A stretch of 64,000 nt of DNA, taken from NCBI RefSeq assembly GCF_009362785.1, contig NZ_WHNQ01000010.1, forward strand, positions 173,500 through 237,499, read 5' to 3'. Position numbers and translations under genes: made by a program. Positions within the stretch are counted from its first letter, which is position 1. Every line of letters begins with the position of its first letter. Below, one piece after another: positions 52,081 to 60,697 of the stretch. Under the pieces are notes generated by a model that was not told the DNA's origin, did no database searches, and saw only the letters and a program-made list of their open reading frames with translations. This DNA comes from Paraburkholderia atlantica (GTDB taxonomy: Bacteria; Pseudomonadota; Gammaproteobacteria; Burkholderiales; Burkholderiaceae).

Positions 52081-53196
52081 CTAGGCGCGCCACTGCAGAC
52101 ACTGCTGGCGGACCGCTTCGTGCAAGGACTTTTCTTGGGCAAATACACTGCGCAACCACGTCGCGTCGTTGACCTGTCCACGCGCTATCGCGCCAACTTC
52201 GGCCAGCGCATTGACCGAGCCGAGCGCTTGCGCATGCGGTGCGATCTGTTCGAGCGTTTCGAGGATATCTTCGGAAATTGTCTTTCGTTCACCGGTTTGC
52301 GGATTGATGCAGGTGCCGCCGAGTCCGAAACGGCAGGCTTCGAAGCGGTTGAACGTGTAGACCAGATAGTCGTCTTCTTGCGGCGTGATCGGCTTGTCGA
52401 GCAACAAATGACGCGCAAGCGTCTGGATGTAGCAGGCGATCGCCGCGGCACGATCCACCGAAAACGGCGTATCCATCACACGAACCTCGATGGTGCCGAA
52501 CCCCGGCTTCGGACGGATATCCCAGTAGAAATCCTTCATGCTGTTGACCACGCCCGTGTGGACCATCTTCGAGAAATACTCCTCGAAGCTGTCCCACGTC
52601 AGCACGAACGGCGCGCGGCCTGACAGCGGAAACGCGAACACGGAATTCAACCGTGCAGAATGAAATCCGGTATCGACACCCTGTACGAAAGGCGATGACG
52701 CGGACAGCGCAATGAAATGCGGGATGAAGCGCGACATCGAATGCAGCAGATACAGCGCGCTGTTCGGATTCGGGCAACCGATGTGCACGTGTTGGCCGAA
52801 CACCGTGAACTGCTTCGCGAGATAACCGTACAGCTCGGAAATGTACTGAAAACGCGGCGTATCCACGATCTGCCGCTCGCTCCATTGCTGGAAGGCATGC
52901 GTTCCACCGCCGCACAGACCGACGTTCAGATGGTCGGCCGCGGATACCAGCGTGTCACGAATCTTGCGCAGATCGGCAACCGCCTGTTCGTGCGACGTGC
53001 AGATGCCCGTCGACAGCTCGATCATGCTTTCGGTGATTTCCGGCGTGATGTTGCCGGGAATTTTTTCGTCCTTGATGAGGCGCAGCAGATCCGTGCCGGC
53101 TTTGGTCAGATCATAGTCGTGGGTATTGACGATCTGCATTTCGAGTTCGATACCGAACGTGAACGGTTTCGAATCGATGAAGGGTTCGAGTGACAT
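52081..53196 (-). CDS. YbdK-type carboxylate-amine ligase (weak glutamate-cysteine ligase)
   Basis: A 371-residue GCS2-family enzyme, the usual YbdK length. Visible signatures are FTFGIELEMQIVN, EITESMIELSTGICTSHEQA, FGQHVHIGCPNP and KPGFGTIEVRVMDTPFSVDR. The family is ATP-grasp-like glutamate-amine ligase; YbdK of E. coli has weak gamma-glutamylcysteine ligase activity. The ATG (MSLEPFIDSK) has AGGGGA upstream; a longer upstream frame is unlikely. Confidence 0.93.
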   Translation of the reverse strand: MSLEPFIDSKPFTFGIELEMQIVNTHDYDLTKAGTDLLRLIKDEKIPGNITPEITESMIELSTGICTSHEQAVADLRKIRDTLVSAADHLNVGLCGGGTHAFQQWSERQIVDTPRFQYISELYGYLAKQFTVFGQHVHIGCPNPNSALYLLHSMSRFIPHFIALSASSPFVQGVDTGFHSARLNSVFAFPLSGRAPFVLTWDSFEEYFSKMVHTGVVNSMKDFYWDIRPKPGFGTIEVRVMDTPFSVDRAAAIACYIQTLARHLLLDKPITPQEDDYLVYTFNRFEACRFGLGGTCINPQTGERKTISEDILETLEQIAPHAQALGSVNALAEVGAIARGQVNDATWLRSVFAQEKSLHEAVRQQCLQWRA

Positions 53197-53284
53197 GGCG
53201 TCCCCTGAGTCAGGTCGTTTGAGGCAAAGGAATTGAAAAGACGGGTTCATGAAACGCGCATGGCAGCCCACGCGCGTTTCACGC

Positions 53285-54490
53285 TTACCTCTCGCGCCGC
53301 TCGGCGACCAGCGCGAGGCTGCGATAGACGAGCCACGGCCCGAGAATCTGCAGCACGAAAATCGAACACATAACGATCGCGCGCAGTTGCGGATCGAAGC
53401 TCGGATACAGGTTATACGTGTCGTCGACGAGCAGATACGCGAGCGCCGACATCGGTGACAACGACAGTCCGAGCGCGATCCCCTGCTTCAGGTTCAGACC
53501 GCTCGGCTTCGCGAACGCCAGCACGCCGATCAGCTTCGCGACGAGGCGAGCAACGATCAGACCCAGCGCCGCAACTCCGCCCAACGCGATGTGCCTCCAT
53601 TCGAACGACGTCAGCGTCAGCACGAACAGGATCACCGTCAGCAGCCAGCCCGCGGTGCCGAAATGCTGCGGCCACAACTGCGGACGCGCTTCGTGATTCT
53701 TCACGATGATGCCCGCGGCGAGCAGCGCGAGAATCGTCGACAGCTTGAACAGATGCGCGACGGCGATCGCAAGCAGCACGAGACCGAACAGTGCGACGAA
53801 CGAATGCTCGTCGTGCATGTTGAGGCGCCGATAGAAGAACGTGCAGGTGCGCGCGAGCAGATACGCGAGCACGAGCGAGCCGACCAGCAGGTACAACGGC
53901 TGCAGGATCGTCGCGAACACGTTGCCGTAAACCTCCTGATGCAACCAGCTCGATACGAGCTTTTCGATCACGACCGCGTACATGCTGTTCAGCGCGGTCA
54001 AGGTCAGAAGACGCTGCGTGACCTGGCCTTCGGCGCGCAGTTCGGTTTTGAGCTGGATCACCATCGCCGGCGATGTCGCCATCGCGATCGCGGCGAGTAC
54101 GGTCGCGACCATCAGCGGCACGTGCAGGAATAGGAGCACCGGCAGCACCAGCACGAAAGTCAGCGTGGCTTCGGCGACGCTCGACAGAATCAGCCACGGA
54201 TTACGGCGAATCCAGCGCAGATCGAGCCGGCTGCCCAGTTCGAACAGCAACAGGCCGAGCGCGACGTCGAGCAGCGGCCGCGCGGCGTTCGCGGAATCGG
54301 CATCGATCACGCCGAAGCCGGCCCCGCCGGCTATCAGGCCGATCACCGCATAGCCGGAAATGCGCGGTAAACGCCACGCACGAAAGCAAAGCTCGCCGCA
54401 TAGACCAGCGACAAGCAATGCAAGACCTGCCCAGAAAATGGCGTCGGGTGAAAGCGGCCACGCTGGCAGAAACGAAAACGCCGAATTCAT
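53285..54490 (-). CDS. CPA2-family cation/proton antiporter
   Basis: A 401-residue antiporter with 11-13 hydrophobic helices. Family marks: RLPRISGYAVIGLIAGG, LLLFELGSRLDLRWIRRN, the AIAMATSPAMVIQLKTELRA segment carrying the characteristic discontinuous helix, and SPMSALAYLLVDD near the end. No KTN/TrkA domain is attached. The ATG MNSAFSFLP has AAGGAGA upstream; the ORF extends further upstream but without support. Ion (K+ or Na+) unknown. Upstream lies the GTTAAC-rich gap. Confidence 0.9.
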   Translation of the reverse strand: MNSAFSFLPAWPLSPDAIFWAGLALLVAGLCGELCFRAWRLPRISGYAVIGLIAGGAGFGVIDADSANAARPLLDVALGLLLFELGSRLDLRWIRRNPWLILSSVAEATLTFVLVLPVLLFLHVPLMVATVLAAIAMATSPAMVIQLKTELRAEGQVTQRLLTLTALNSMYAVVIEKLVSSWLHQEVYGNVFATILQPLYLLVGSLVLAYLLARTCTFFYRRLNMHDEHSFVALFGLVLLAIAVAHLFKLSTILALLAAGIIVKNHEARPQLWPQHFGTAGWLLTVILFVLTLTSFEWRHIALGGVAALGLIVARLVAKLIGVLAFAKPSGLNLKQGIALGLSLSPMSALAYLLVDDTYNLYPSFDPQLRAIVMCSIFVLQILGPWLVYRSLALVAERRER

Positions 54491-55461
54491 CGTAATGGGT
54501 TCTCCTTGGCAGCAACGGCAGACGACACGAACCGGCGCACACGCACGCCGTGGCACGAGCGAACCGAGAGCGCTCGTTGTCGCAAGCGCTTCGCGAGGTC
54601 AGCGTTGCGAGGTTTCAATGATCGGATGATCGGAATGCGCCGCGGCCGCAAAAAACCGCACGGAGTCGGGCACATTCACGGGATGCGGCAGTAGCAACAG
54701 GCACGGTGAAGGAACGCCGTCGACCTTGAATCAGATTCTGTTTGACCGGCACCGTTCCATTGCTGCGCGTGCCGTCAGATGCGGTGGCACGACGCGGAAA
54801 AGAACCGGGATTGTGCCATAGCTTGTTCCGCGTTAACCGAAAAGACGTTAACTCGCAGGCAAAACGGTAAAAAAGTACGTTATTTTCATACTGGACGGAA
54901 AAAGCGACCTTTTTTCGAGGTATCGCGTCAATTTCGACAACGTCGCAAACGGCGATTCCGCTCCCCGGTGTTACCGCTGCGTGTGGGATTTTGATGTGCG
55001 GTTTCGTCCGCGGTTTTGGCGCTCTGCGAGGTTAACGGGGCGCATCGCCAGTCGTCCGTTTGCGTGAGCCCGAACGAAATTCATCCAGCCCGATAGACGC
55101 GGCGCTAGCGCTCGTCTTTGCTGTTTACTGGTTTACCGTATGTATACGTAGTAACAGTTAACAAGCTGCCTCGGTTTCTGTGGATAACCTATGTTTACCG
55201 AAATAAATCATCGAGTTGTCGGCCGCATAACCGGATGTACAGCATGTGCGGCGGCGGCCGGTATACGCGAGCAACTTTTCGCACTTTTTCGTGCTGTCCG
55301 AGTTACCCCGTTTACGTCCACAACGGCTCCACATGACTTGCGCCGGTTAACTGCGCGGTTATCCACAGGTTGCGGTGGATAAGCGCGGGTGTCGGTTAAC
55401 GTGGTTTACAGAGGGGCGGGGTTAACGTAACGGGCGTTAACTACGCAACGGTCGAAGCCGG
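54491..55461. other. Gene-free region of about 0.97 kb with GTTAAC palindromes and DnaA boxes
   Basis: Between the antiporter start and mnmC stop. No ORF of credible character. The left part would hold the antiporter promoter. From 54832 onward it contains repeated GTTAAC and related GTTTAC motifs, GTATAC sites and TTATCCACA boxes (listed separately), in AT-richer DNA. Confidence 0.75.
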
Positions 55462-55466
55462 TTAAC
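54832..55466. repeat. Cluster of nine GTTAAC palindromes with DnaA-box-like sequences
   Basis: GTTAAC occurs at 54832, 54847, 55031, 55157, 55346, 55395, 55421, 55436 and 55461. At roughly 62% G+C, fewer than 0.1 is expected by chance in 650 bp. Two pairs are spaced exactly 15 bp apart (54832/54847 and 55421/55436). DnaA boxes: TGTGGATAA at 55179-55187, TTATCCACA at 55359-55367, and one-mismatch GGTGGATAA at 55374-55382. The last GTTAAC overlaps the mnmC stop codon. Confidence 0.8.
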
Positions 55467-57429
55467 CGATCGTCCCCTGCCGCAACGAACGCAGCAGAAA
55501 ACGCGCGGGGTCGATGTCTTCGGCGAGATCGCGTTCGAGCGGCCACGGCTCGCCTTCGATCTGTGACGCGATCAGTTCAGCGCCGAGCGCGGCCCACACC
55601 AGCCCGCGAGAACCATAAGCGAATGCGCCGTACAGACCGTCGACGCGCGGCAGATCGAGCGGCCATGCGCCGCGCAGGCGGGCAGCATCTCGTGCGGCAG
55701 CGGTTTCGTCGGCGAGCTGGCCGATCATTGGCATGCGGTCCGAGGTCACGCAGCGAAACGCAACGCGTCCGCAGAGCGAGGTCAGCGACGCGTCATCGAG
55801 TGCGTCTGCGAACGACGGCAGCATCTGCGCAACCCGCTCGAGATTCTCGCGATGACCGTCCGCGCGCAGCGACGTGTCGGGGTCGTCGAGCTCATAGGTC
55901 GCGCCTGTCAGCGTGACACCGTTCGCGAGCGGCACCGCATAGCCCTCACCGATCACCGGCAGCGCGAGCGGCGCGACGGTCCCTGCCGGCAGCAAGCTCA
56001 ATTGACCGCGAATGCTGCGGGTCGGCGCATGACGCAAGCCAGCGATGCGCGCAGCTTCATGCGCACCCGCGACGATCACCACCGGCGCTCGCGCGACCAC
56101 CTTTCCCCCGATATCGAAGACGGTCCACTGATCGCCGCAACGTTCCAGCCGCGCGACGTCGACGCCGAAGCGTCGTTCCAGCAAGCCGCCTGCCGATGCG
56201 AATTGCGCCGCGCAAAGAGAGGCCGGGTCGATCCAGCCGCCGCGCGGAAAGAACCAGCCGCCACGCGCGAGTGGCATGCCGGCGAGTCGTGCTGCGTCGG
56301 CCGCGACGACCGGCGTCACGTAGTCGGACGGATAGCGAAACGTGGCGATGGCCTCGCCGATCGCGCGTGCCTCGTCGTCGTCCGCGGCGATCTGCAGCAG
56401 GCCGCGATCGCCGCGCGCGAGCCGATGTCCTGCGCTTTCGAGCGCGGCCCAACGATTGAGCGCGTACAGAAAGCCCGCCCGCGTGACGCGCGACGCGACG
56501 CTGTCGTCGCGCGAAATCATTGGGTGGAAGACACCGGCCGGATTGCCCGACGCATCCTGTGCAACCGACCCATGCCGCTCGAGCGAAGTCACGCGCCAGC
56601 CGCGTGCCGCGAGTCGCTCGATCGCTGCGCAGCCGGCCAGGCCCGCTCCGATCACGACCGCGTGTCGTTCGTCGTGGCCGAACGGCGTAGGCGGCTCATA
56701 ACGACGCACGCGCCAGCGCGGAGCGAAGCGTCCGACCAGCATCGCGCGTTTCCAGCCGAAGCCGTCGACCTTGCGATACTCGAAACCGCATTGCGTCAAC
56801 GCGCGTTTGACGTCGCCCGCGCTGCTATAGGTGGAGAAAGTCGCGTCATCGCCGGCGACACGCGCGAGCGCCTTGAACACCGCCGGACTCCACAGCTCGG
56901 GATTTTTCGCGGGCGCGAAACCGTCGAGATAGAACGCATCGGCACGTAGCCGCAATGCGGGCAGGCTGTCGAGCGCATCGGCGAAGATCAATGTCAGCAC
57001 CACGCGGCCGCCTTCGAATTCGAGCCGGTGCGTACCGGGCACCAGCATCGGCCATGCGTTCGCGAGCGTGTCCGCAAGTTCGGCGATCAGCGGATCGGAG
57101 ATCGTCGATGTGTGGACGCGGCGCAGATCGGCGGCGCTAAACGGATGCTTCTCGGTCGATACGAAATGCAGCCGCTCGCAGCGTGCGGGATCGGCGCGCC
57201 ACGTGGCCCACGTGACGAGAAAGTTGATGCCGATGCCAAAACCGGTTTCGAGCACGGTGAACGTTCGACGGCTCTGCCATCTTTCGGGCAATTCGTTGCC
57301 GCGCAGAAAGACATATTGAGCCTGCTCGAGCGCGCCGACAGCGCTGTGATAGATGTCGTCGTAGTGCGGTGAAAAGGGGCTGCCGTTGTCGCGGAAAGCG
57401 AGGACGGCGGGGATCAGCGGATCGGTCAT
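55462..57429 (-). CDS. mnmC: Bifunctional tRNA (mnm5s2U34) methyltransferase/FAD oxidoreductase MnmC
   Basis: MnmC finishes wobble-uridine modification started by MnmEG. At 655 aa it has both domains: an N-terminal methyltransferase (ETGFGIGINFLVTW, and YLDGFAPAKNPELW) and a C-terminal FAD oxidoreductase with AVVIGAGLAGCAAIERLAAR. This complements mnmG elsewhere in the window. The stop codon lies in a GTTAAC repeat. Confidence 0.97.
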   Translation of the reverse strand: MTDPLIPAVLAFRDNGSPFSPHYDDIYHSAVGALEQAQYVFLRGNELPERWQSRRTFTVLETGFGIGINFLVTWATWRADPARCERLHFVSTEKHPFSAADLRRVHTSTISDPLIAELADTLANAWPMLVPGTHRLEFEGGRVVLTLIFADALDSLPALRLRADAFYLDGFAPAKNPELWSPAVFKALARVAGDDATFSTYSSAGDVKRALTQCGFEYRKVDGFGWKRAMLVGRFAPRWRVRRYEPPTPFGHDERHAVVIGAGLAGCAAIERLAARGWRVTSLERHGSVAQDASGNPAGVFHPMISRDDSVASRVTRAGFLYALNRWAALESAGHRLARGDRGLLQIAADDDEARAIGEAIATFRYPSDYVTPVVAADAARLAGMPLARGGWFFPRGGWIDPASLCAAQFASAGGLLERRFGVDVARLERCGDQWTVFDIGGKVVARAPVVIVAGAHEAARIAGLRHAPTRSIRGQLSLLPAGTVAPLALPVIGEGYAVPLANGVTLTGATYELDDPDTSLRADGHRENLERVAQMLPSFADALDDASLTSLCGRVAFRCVTSDRMPMIGQLADETAAARDAARLRGAWPLDLPRVDGLYGAFAYGSRGLVWAALGAELIASQIEGEPWPLERDLAEDIDPARFLLRSLRQGTIG

Positions 57430-57876
57430 GCGCGACAGGAAAACACGCTCAAAAGATCGCTCGAAAGAGCGGGTTCGATGGTCGGAGTCGGCGCGCGCCG
57501 CGCGCGAGTCGCCGCAAAAGACCCATCAGGACGCTTTTTAGACGCTTTGCTGCGTTGGCAAAAACCAACGCTAACCCCCGCCAGGACTGGGTTTCAGCCC
57601 TCGTTTAGGGGGTGCCGAGGGGCAGAATTCCGATTTCCTTGCAAGAACGGCCTGAAAACCGTGCAATTCCTCGAAACCCTTATCCTGATTGGGTTTGCGC
57701 TGCGCTATCATAGCAAGCGCCGCGAAGGGAGCGGCAGCACGGCCGCCGAACAGTGTTCTGTCCGGCGCGGGAGATCTTCAGGATCGGGGCCGCAGCTGCT
57801 CGACAGCGCGGTGCGCGCACGTATAATCGGCGCGGTCGCGCTGTTCGTATCAACCTAAACTCAGAAAGGAACCTTA
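57430..57876. other. Divergent intergenic region between mnmC and the HU gene
   Basis: Gene-free. It contains the promoter of the HU gene near 57800-57827 and presumably the mnmC promoter. A short ORF (57478-57858) reads across it but has no family feature. Confidence 0.6.
57800..57827 (+). promoter_or_regulatory. Sigma70-like promoter of the HU gene
   Basis: TCGACA, a 16-base spacer and a perfect TATAAT. It would start transcription near 57834, leaving a leader of about 43 bases with an AAAGGA ribosome-binding site before the ATG at 57877. Confidence 0.75.
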
Positions 57877-58155
57877 ATGAACAAACAGGAACTGATCGAC
57901 GCTGTCGCAGGACAGACGGGCGCCAGCAAGGCTCAAACCGGTGAAACGCTGGACACGTTGCTTGAAGTGATCAAGAAGTCTGTGTCGAAGGGTGAGGCGG
58001 TCCAGTTGATCGGCTTCGGTAGCTTTGGTTCGGGCAAGCGCGCAGCGCGTACGGGGCGTAATCCGAAGACCGGCGAAACTATCAAGATCCCGGCTGCCAA
58101 GACCGTCAAGTTCACGGCAGGCAAGGCGTTCAAGGACGCAGTCAACAAGCGCTAA
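57877..58155 (+). CDS. HU-family nucleoid DNA-binding protein
   Basis: A 92-residue HU/IHF family protein: MNKQELIDAVAGQTGASKAQ at the N-terminus, the DNA-binding arm with GSGKRAARTGRNPKTGETIK, and PAAKTVKFTAGKAFKDAVN at the end. The arm signature is of HU beta type, including GRNPKTG. It would bend and compact DNA. A single gene with its own promoter and terminator. Confidence 0.96.
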   Translation: MNKQELIDAVAGQTGASKAQTGETLDTLLEVIKKSVSKGEAVQLIGFGSFGSGKRAARTGRNPKTGETIKIPAAKTVKFTAGKAFKDAVNKR

Positions 58156-58188
58156 GCAGACTACTGCCGGGCAGTTGACACCCGCGAG

Positions 58189-58216
58189 AAAAACCCGCCA
58201 GTGGCGGGTTTTTTTT
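58189..58216. terminator. Bidirectional terminator between HU and the CobW-like gene
   Basis: Stem AAACCCGCC-AGT-GGCGGGTTT with T-run on the right (58209-58216) and A-run on the left (58189-58193). It serves the plus-strand HU gene and plausibly also the convergent CobW-like gene. Confidence 0.9.
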
Positions 58217-58254
58217 CGTCCATGCGTGTGGTTCAAACGCGGCGCGTGCTTCGT

Positions 58255-59613
58255 TCAGTCATGGCGATGCGCGTTCTTGCCATGGTCATGTCCGCAATGC
58301 TCGCAGTCGTCGCGGTGCCCGTGATGATGATGGTCGTGATCATGATCGTCGTCATGATCATGGTCGTCGAACTCCCACGCCGGGAACGGATCGGGGAACT
58401 GCTGCCAGGTTTGTGCCCCGAGCGCGTATTCGTCGTCACTGAGCAGACAGGCGTCGAACTTCGCGCGCCAGATGGCGGGGTCGATATCGACACCGATCAG
58501 CGCGAACTCCTGACGGCGATCGCCGATGCTCATATCGTCCGGCGCGCCATACCAGTCGGCGGCGATTTCGGCGGCCAGCTCGTCGTCGCCGTCCGGCCAT
58601 TCGCTGCGATCCTGGGCTGCCCACCACATGCCCGCGGGACCGTGCCGGCAAGCACCACCGGCCTGCGATAGCGAACCGCCGATATCGTTACGCGTCGCGA
58701 GCCAGAAGAATCCCTTGCTACGCAGTACGCCCTTCCACTCCTGATGCAGCAGCTCCCACAGCCGCTGCGGATGAAACGGCCGGCGTGCGCGATAGACGAA
58801 ATAGCCCACACCATATTCGTCGGCTTCGCTGTGATGCATGTGGTCGTCTTGACCGCCGTGCTCATTTTCATCTCTGTGCTTGAGCGCCGCGAGCCAACCC
58901 GGCGCATTCGACGCTTCGTCGAAATCGAAGCGTCGGGTGTTTAGCACGTCACCGAGGGGCACGTCGGCGAAGCGGCTCTCGAGTTGTACCGCGCGCGGGT
59001 TCAGGCGCGCGAGGATGCGCTGCAAACGCGCGAGCTCTTCCGCGCTGACGAGATCGATCTTGTTCACGACGAGCACGTCACAAAACTCGATCTGCTCGAT
59101 CAGCAATTCGACGATCATGCGGTCGTCGTCTTCGTCGACCGTCACGCCGCGTTCGGAGAGCGCGTCGGCAGACGCGTAATCGCGCAGGAAGTTGAACGCA
59201 TCGACGATCGTGACCATCGTATCGAGCCGCGCGACTTCGCCAAGCGAGGGCCCTTCGTCGCCGTCGAATGTGATGTTTTCGGCAATCGACATAGGCTCGG
59301 CGATGCCACTCGATTCGATCACGAGCGCGTCGAAGCGCTCCTCGCCGGCGAGGCGACGGATTTCGCTTTGCAGATCGTCGCCCACCGTGCAGCAGATGCA
59401 GCCGTTCTTCAGTTCAACGATCTGCTGGTCGACGCCCGAGAGATCGGCCGCATTACGCACGAGTGTCGGGTCGATGTTGACGTCGGCGAGATCGTCGACG
59501 ATCACGGCGACGCGCAAACCGGCGCGATTCGCGAGGATGCGGTTCAGGAGCGTGGTCTTGCCGGCGCCCAGAAAACCGGAGAGCACGGTGATGGGCAATA
59601 GCGGCTGGTTCAT
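58255..59613 (-). CDS. COG0523-family (CobW/ZigA/YciC-like) metallochaperone GTPase with His-rich tail
   Basis: A 452-residue G3E GTPase. Walker A GFLGAGKTT at residues 13-21, CICC metal site at 72-75 (GCICCTVGDD), ESSGIAEP and the NKID nucleotide-base motif. The C-terminal 35 residues are extremely rich in Asp and His (WEFDDHDHDD, HHHHGHRDDCEHCGHDHG), which would store or bind zinc. Such proteins deliver metal in zinc limitation or to metalloenzymes. The start ATG (MNQPLLPI) is after a longer unsupported open frame. A 12-bp palindrome (GCATT-AA-AATGC, 59713-59724) lies in its promoter region. Confidence 0.93.
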   Translation of the reverse strand: MNQPLLPITVLSGFLGAGKTTLLNRILANRAGLRVAVIVDDLADVNIDPTLVRNAADLSGVDQQIVELKNGCICCTVGDDLQSEIRRLAGEERFDALVIESSGIAEPMSIAENITFDGDEGPSLGEVARLDTMVTIVDAFNFLRDYASADALSERGVTVDEDDDRMIVELLIEQIEFCDVLVVNKIDLVSAEELARLQRILARLNPRAVQLESRFADVPLGDVLNTRRFDFDEASNAPGWLAALKHRDENEHGGQDDHMHHSEADEYGVGYFVYRARRPFHPQRLWELLHQEWKGVLRSKGFFWLATRNDIGGSLSQAGGACRHGPAGMWWAAQDRSEWPDGDDELAAEIAADWYGAPDDMSIGDRRQEFALIGVDIDPAIWRAKFDACLLSDDEYALGAQTWQQFPDPFPAWEFDDHDHDDDHDHDHHHHGHRDDCEHCGHDHGKNAHRHD

Positions 59614-59712
59614 CGCGGTACGGAATACGGGAAGATTGGAAGGCGTGCCGGGCGCGGGGCCAAATCGTCGGCGTCGCTGCGACGGCGCGACAAAAGCACG
59701 AAGTCGCATTGT

Positions 59713-59724
59713 GCATTAAAATGC
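59713..59724. promoter_or_regulatory. Small palindrome upstream of the CobW-like gene
   Basis: GCATT, two-base spacer AA, AATGC: a perfect 5-bp inverted repeat about 100 bp upstream of the ATG. It could be an operator, but it does not match the zinc-uptake regulator box I know. Low confidence. Confidence 0.3.
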
Positions 59725-59758
59725 GTGCTGCTCGTGCGAGCGACAGCGTTGGAATGGC

Positions 59759-60202
59759 TTACTGCGCGGGCATCAACTTCCAGCTGCGCAGGATTGCGGC
59801 GATCTGCTGCGCGTATTTGTCCCGCAGCGTAGGCGTCTCCGAGTGGTATGCTCCGACCGCCTGCCAGGTGTTGCCGTACTTGTTCATCTGGCGGCGCAGA
59901 TGCCACGCCGCGATATAAACGTTCTTGCACGGCTCCATCAGCGTGCCCTGCGAGATCCCGTACTGGGCGAGCACCGGCAGATGCACCGAATTGATCTGCA
60001 TCACACCGTAGTCGGTCGAGCCGTTCGCGTTCTTGTGCTGCGCGTCCGGCCGGTTGTGCGACTCCTGCCACGCGATAGCCCGTAAGATCAGCGGATTGAC
60101 CTTCTGATACTTCGCCGCTTCATCGAAGCAGTCGGCGCGCGCGGAGCTGGCCGCGGCGAGCAGCGCGAGCGTGGCGGCAACGGTGACGAGCGGACGTTTC
60201 AT
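59759..60202 (-). CDS. Periplasmic lytic transglycosylase (IagB/VirB1-like)
   Basis: A 147-residue SLT-domain protein with a signal peptide (ends SARA, about residue 23). The catalytic Glu47 is in AIAWQESHN, and TDYGVMQINSVHL and AAWHLRRQMNKYGN match the SLT fold. Two Cys (ADC and EPC) may form a disulfide. It cleaves peptidoglycan locally, often to insert envelope-spanning secretion machines. The type II secretion operon starts about 0.5 kb away on the other strand. Confidence 0.93.
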   Translation of the reverse strand: MKRPLVTVAATLALLAAASSARADCFDEAAKYQKVNPLILRAIAWQESHNRPDAQHKNANGSTDYGVMQINSVHLPVLAQYGISQGTLMEPCKNVYIAAWHLRRQMNKYGNTWQAVGAYHSETPTLRDKYAQQIAAILRSWKLMPAQ

Positions 60203-60697
60203 CGGTCAATAGGACTAAGCAAACCCGAGGTAAGAATCGGTAAGGCAGTTCGCCGGCCGCGTTTCGGCCGCAACGGCAAGCTGGCCGGGCGTTTGTCGAG
60301 CATCGGGGAAAACCCGCGTCAGCAAACACATAACAGTGGGTCGAACGGCTCGTATCATACCGGCAGTCCGACCTTCGTCAAGTTGGCTAACCGACATAAG
60401 ACCGTACAAAGCCGGGTAATGGCGTGAGTGTACGGAGGCGGTTAGCTTTCAATTTAATAACGGCTCTGCGATTCCACGGATTCGCATGAGGCGCCTTGTT
60501 TTGTTTCAATTCCGACATGAAAAGCTGTTACTGTTCGTTTTTTTCGGACGTCGGGATGCTGGAACTCGAAGCGAAACTCGCTTTTAGGGCCGGCTCACAG
60601 ACCGACCGGGCGGTAGCTTGCCGCCAGGTCCGCATCGCATGACCGTCGGTGGCAGAGGCTGCCGGCATCGATATCACATCCCATGAGAAGAAATTGT
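60203..60697. other. Divergent intergenic region between the transglycosylase and gspD
   Basis: About 0.5 kb with no credible ORF. It must contain the promoters of both neighbours. An AT-rich stretch at 60440-60545 (TTTCAATTTAATAACGG, CTTGTTTTGTTTCAATT) is the best place, but I see no clean -35/-10 pair. Confidence 0.5.

Noticed and set aside
54779..54994. 71-codon plus-strand ORF in the GTTAAC-rich gap
   Set aside because: Arg/Lys-rich and lacking a family pattern or ribosome-binding site; probably chance.
54491..55461. Calling this region the chromosomal origin (oriC)
   Set aside because: No dnaA, dnaN or rpmH is present, only three or so DnaA boxes were found, and I cannot compute skew here. 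It is reported as a candidate only.
59713..59724. Zur operator
   Set aside because: The palindrome does not match the zinc-uptake regulator box I know, so only a generic palindrome is reported.
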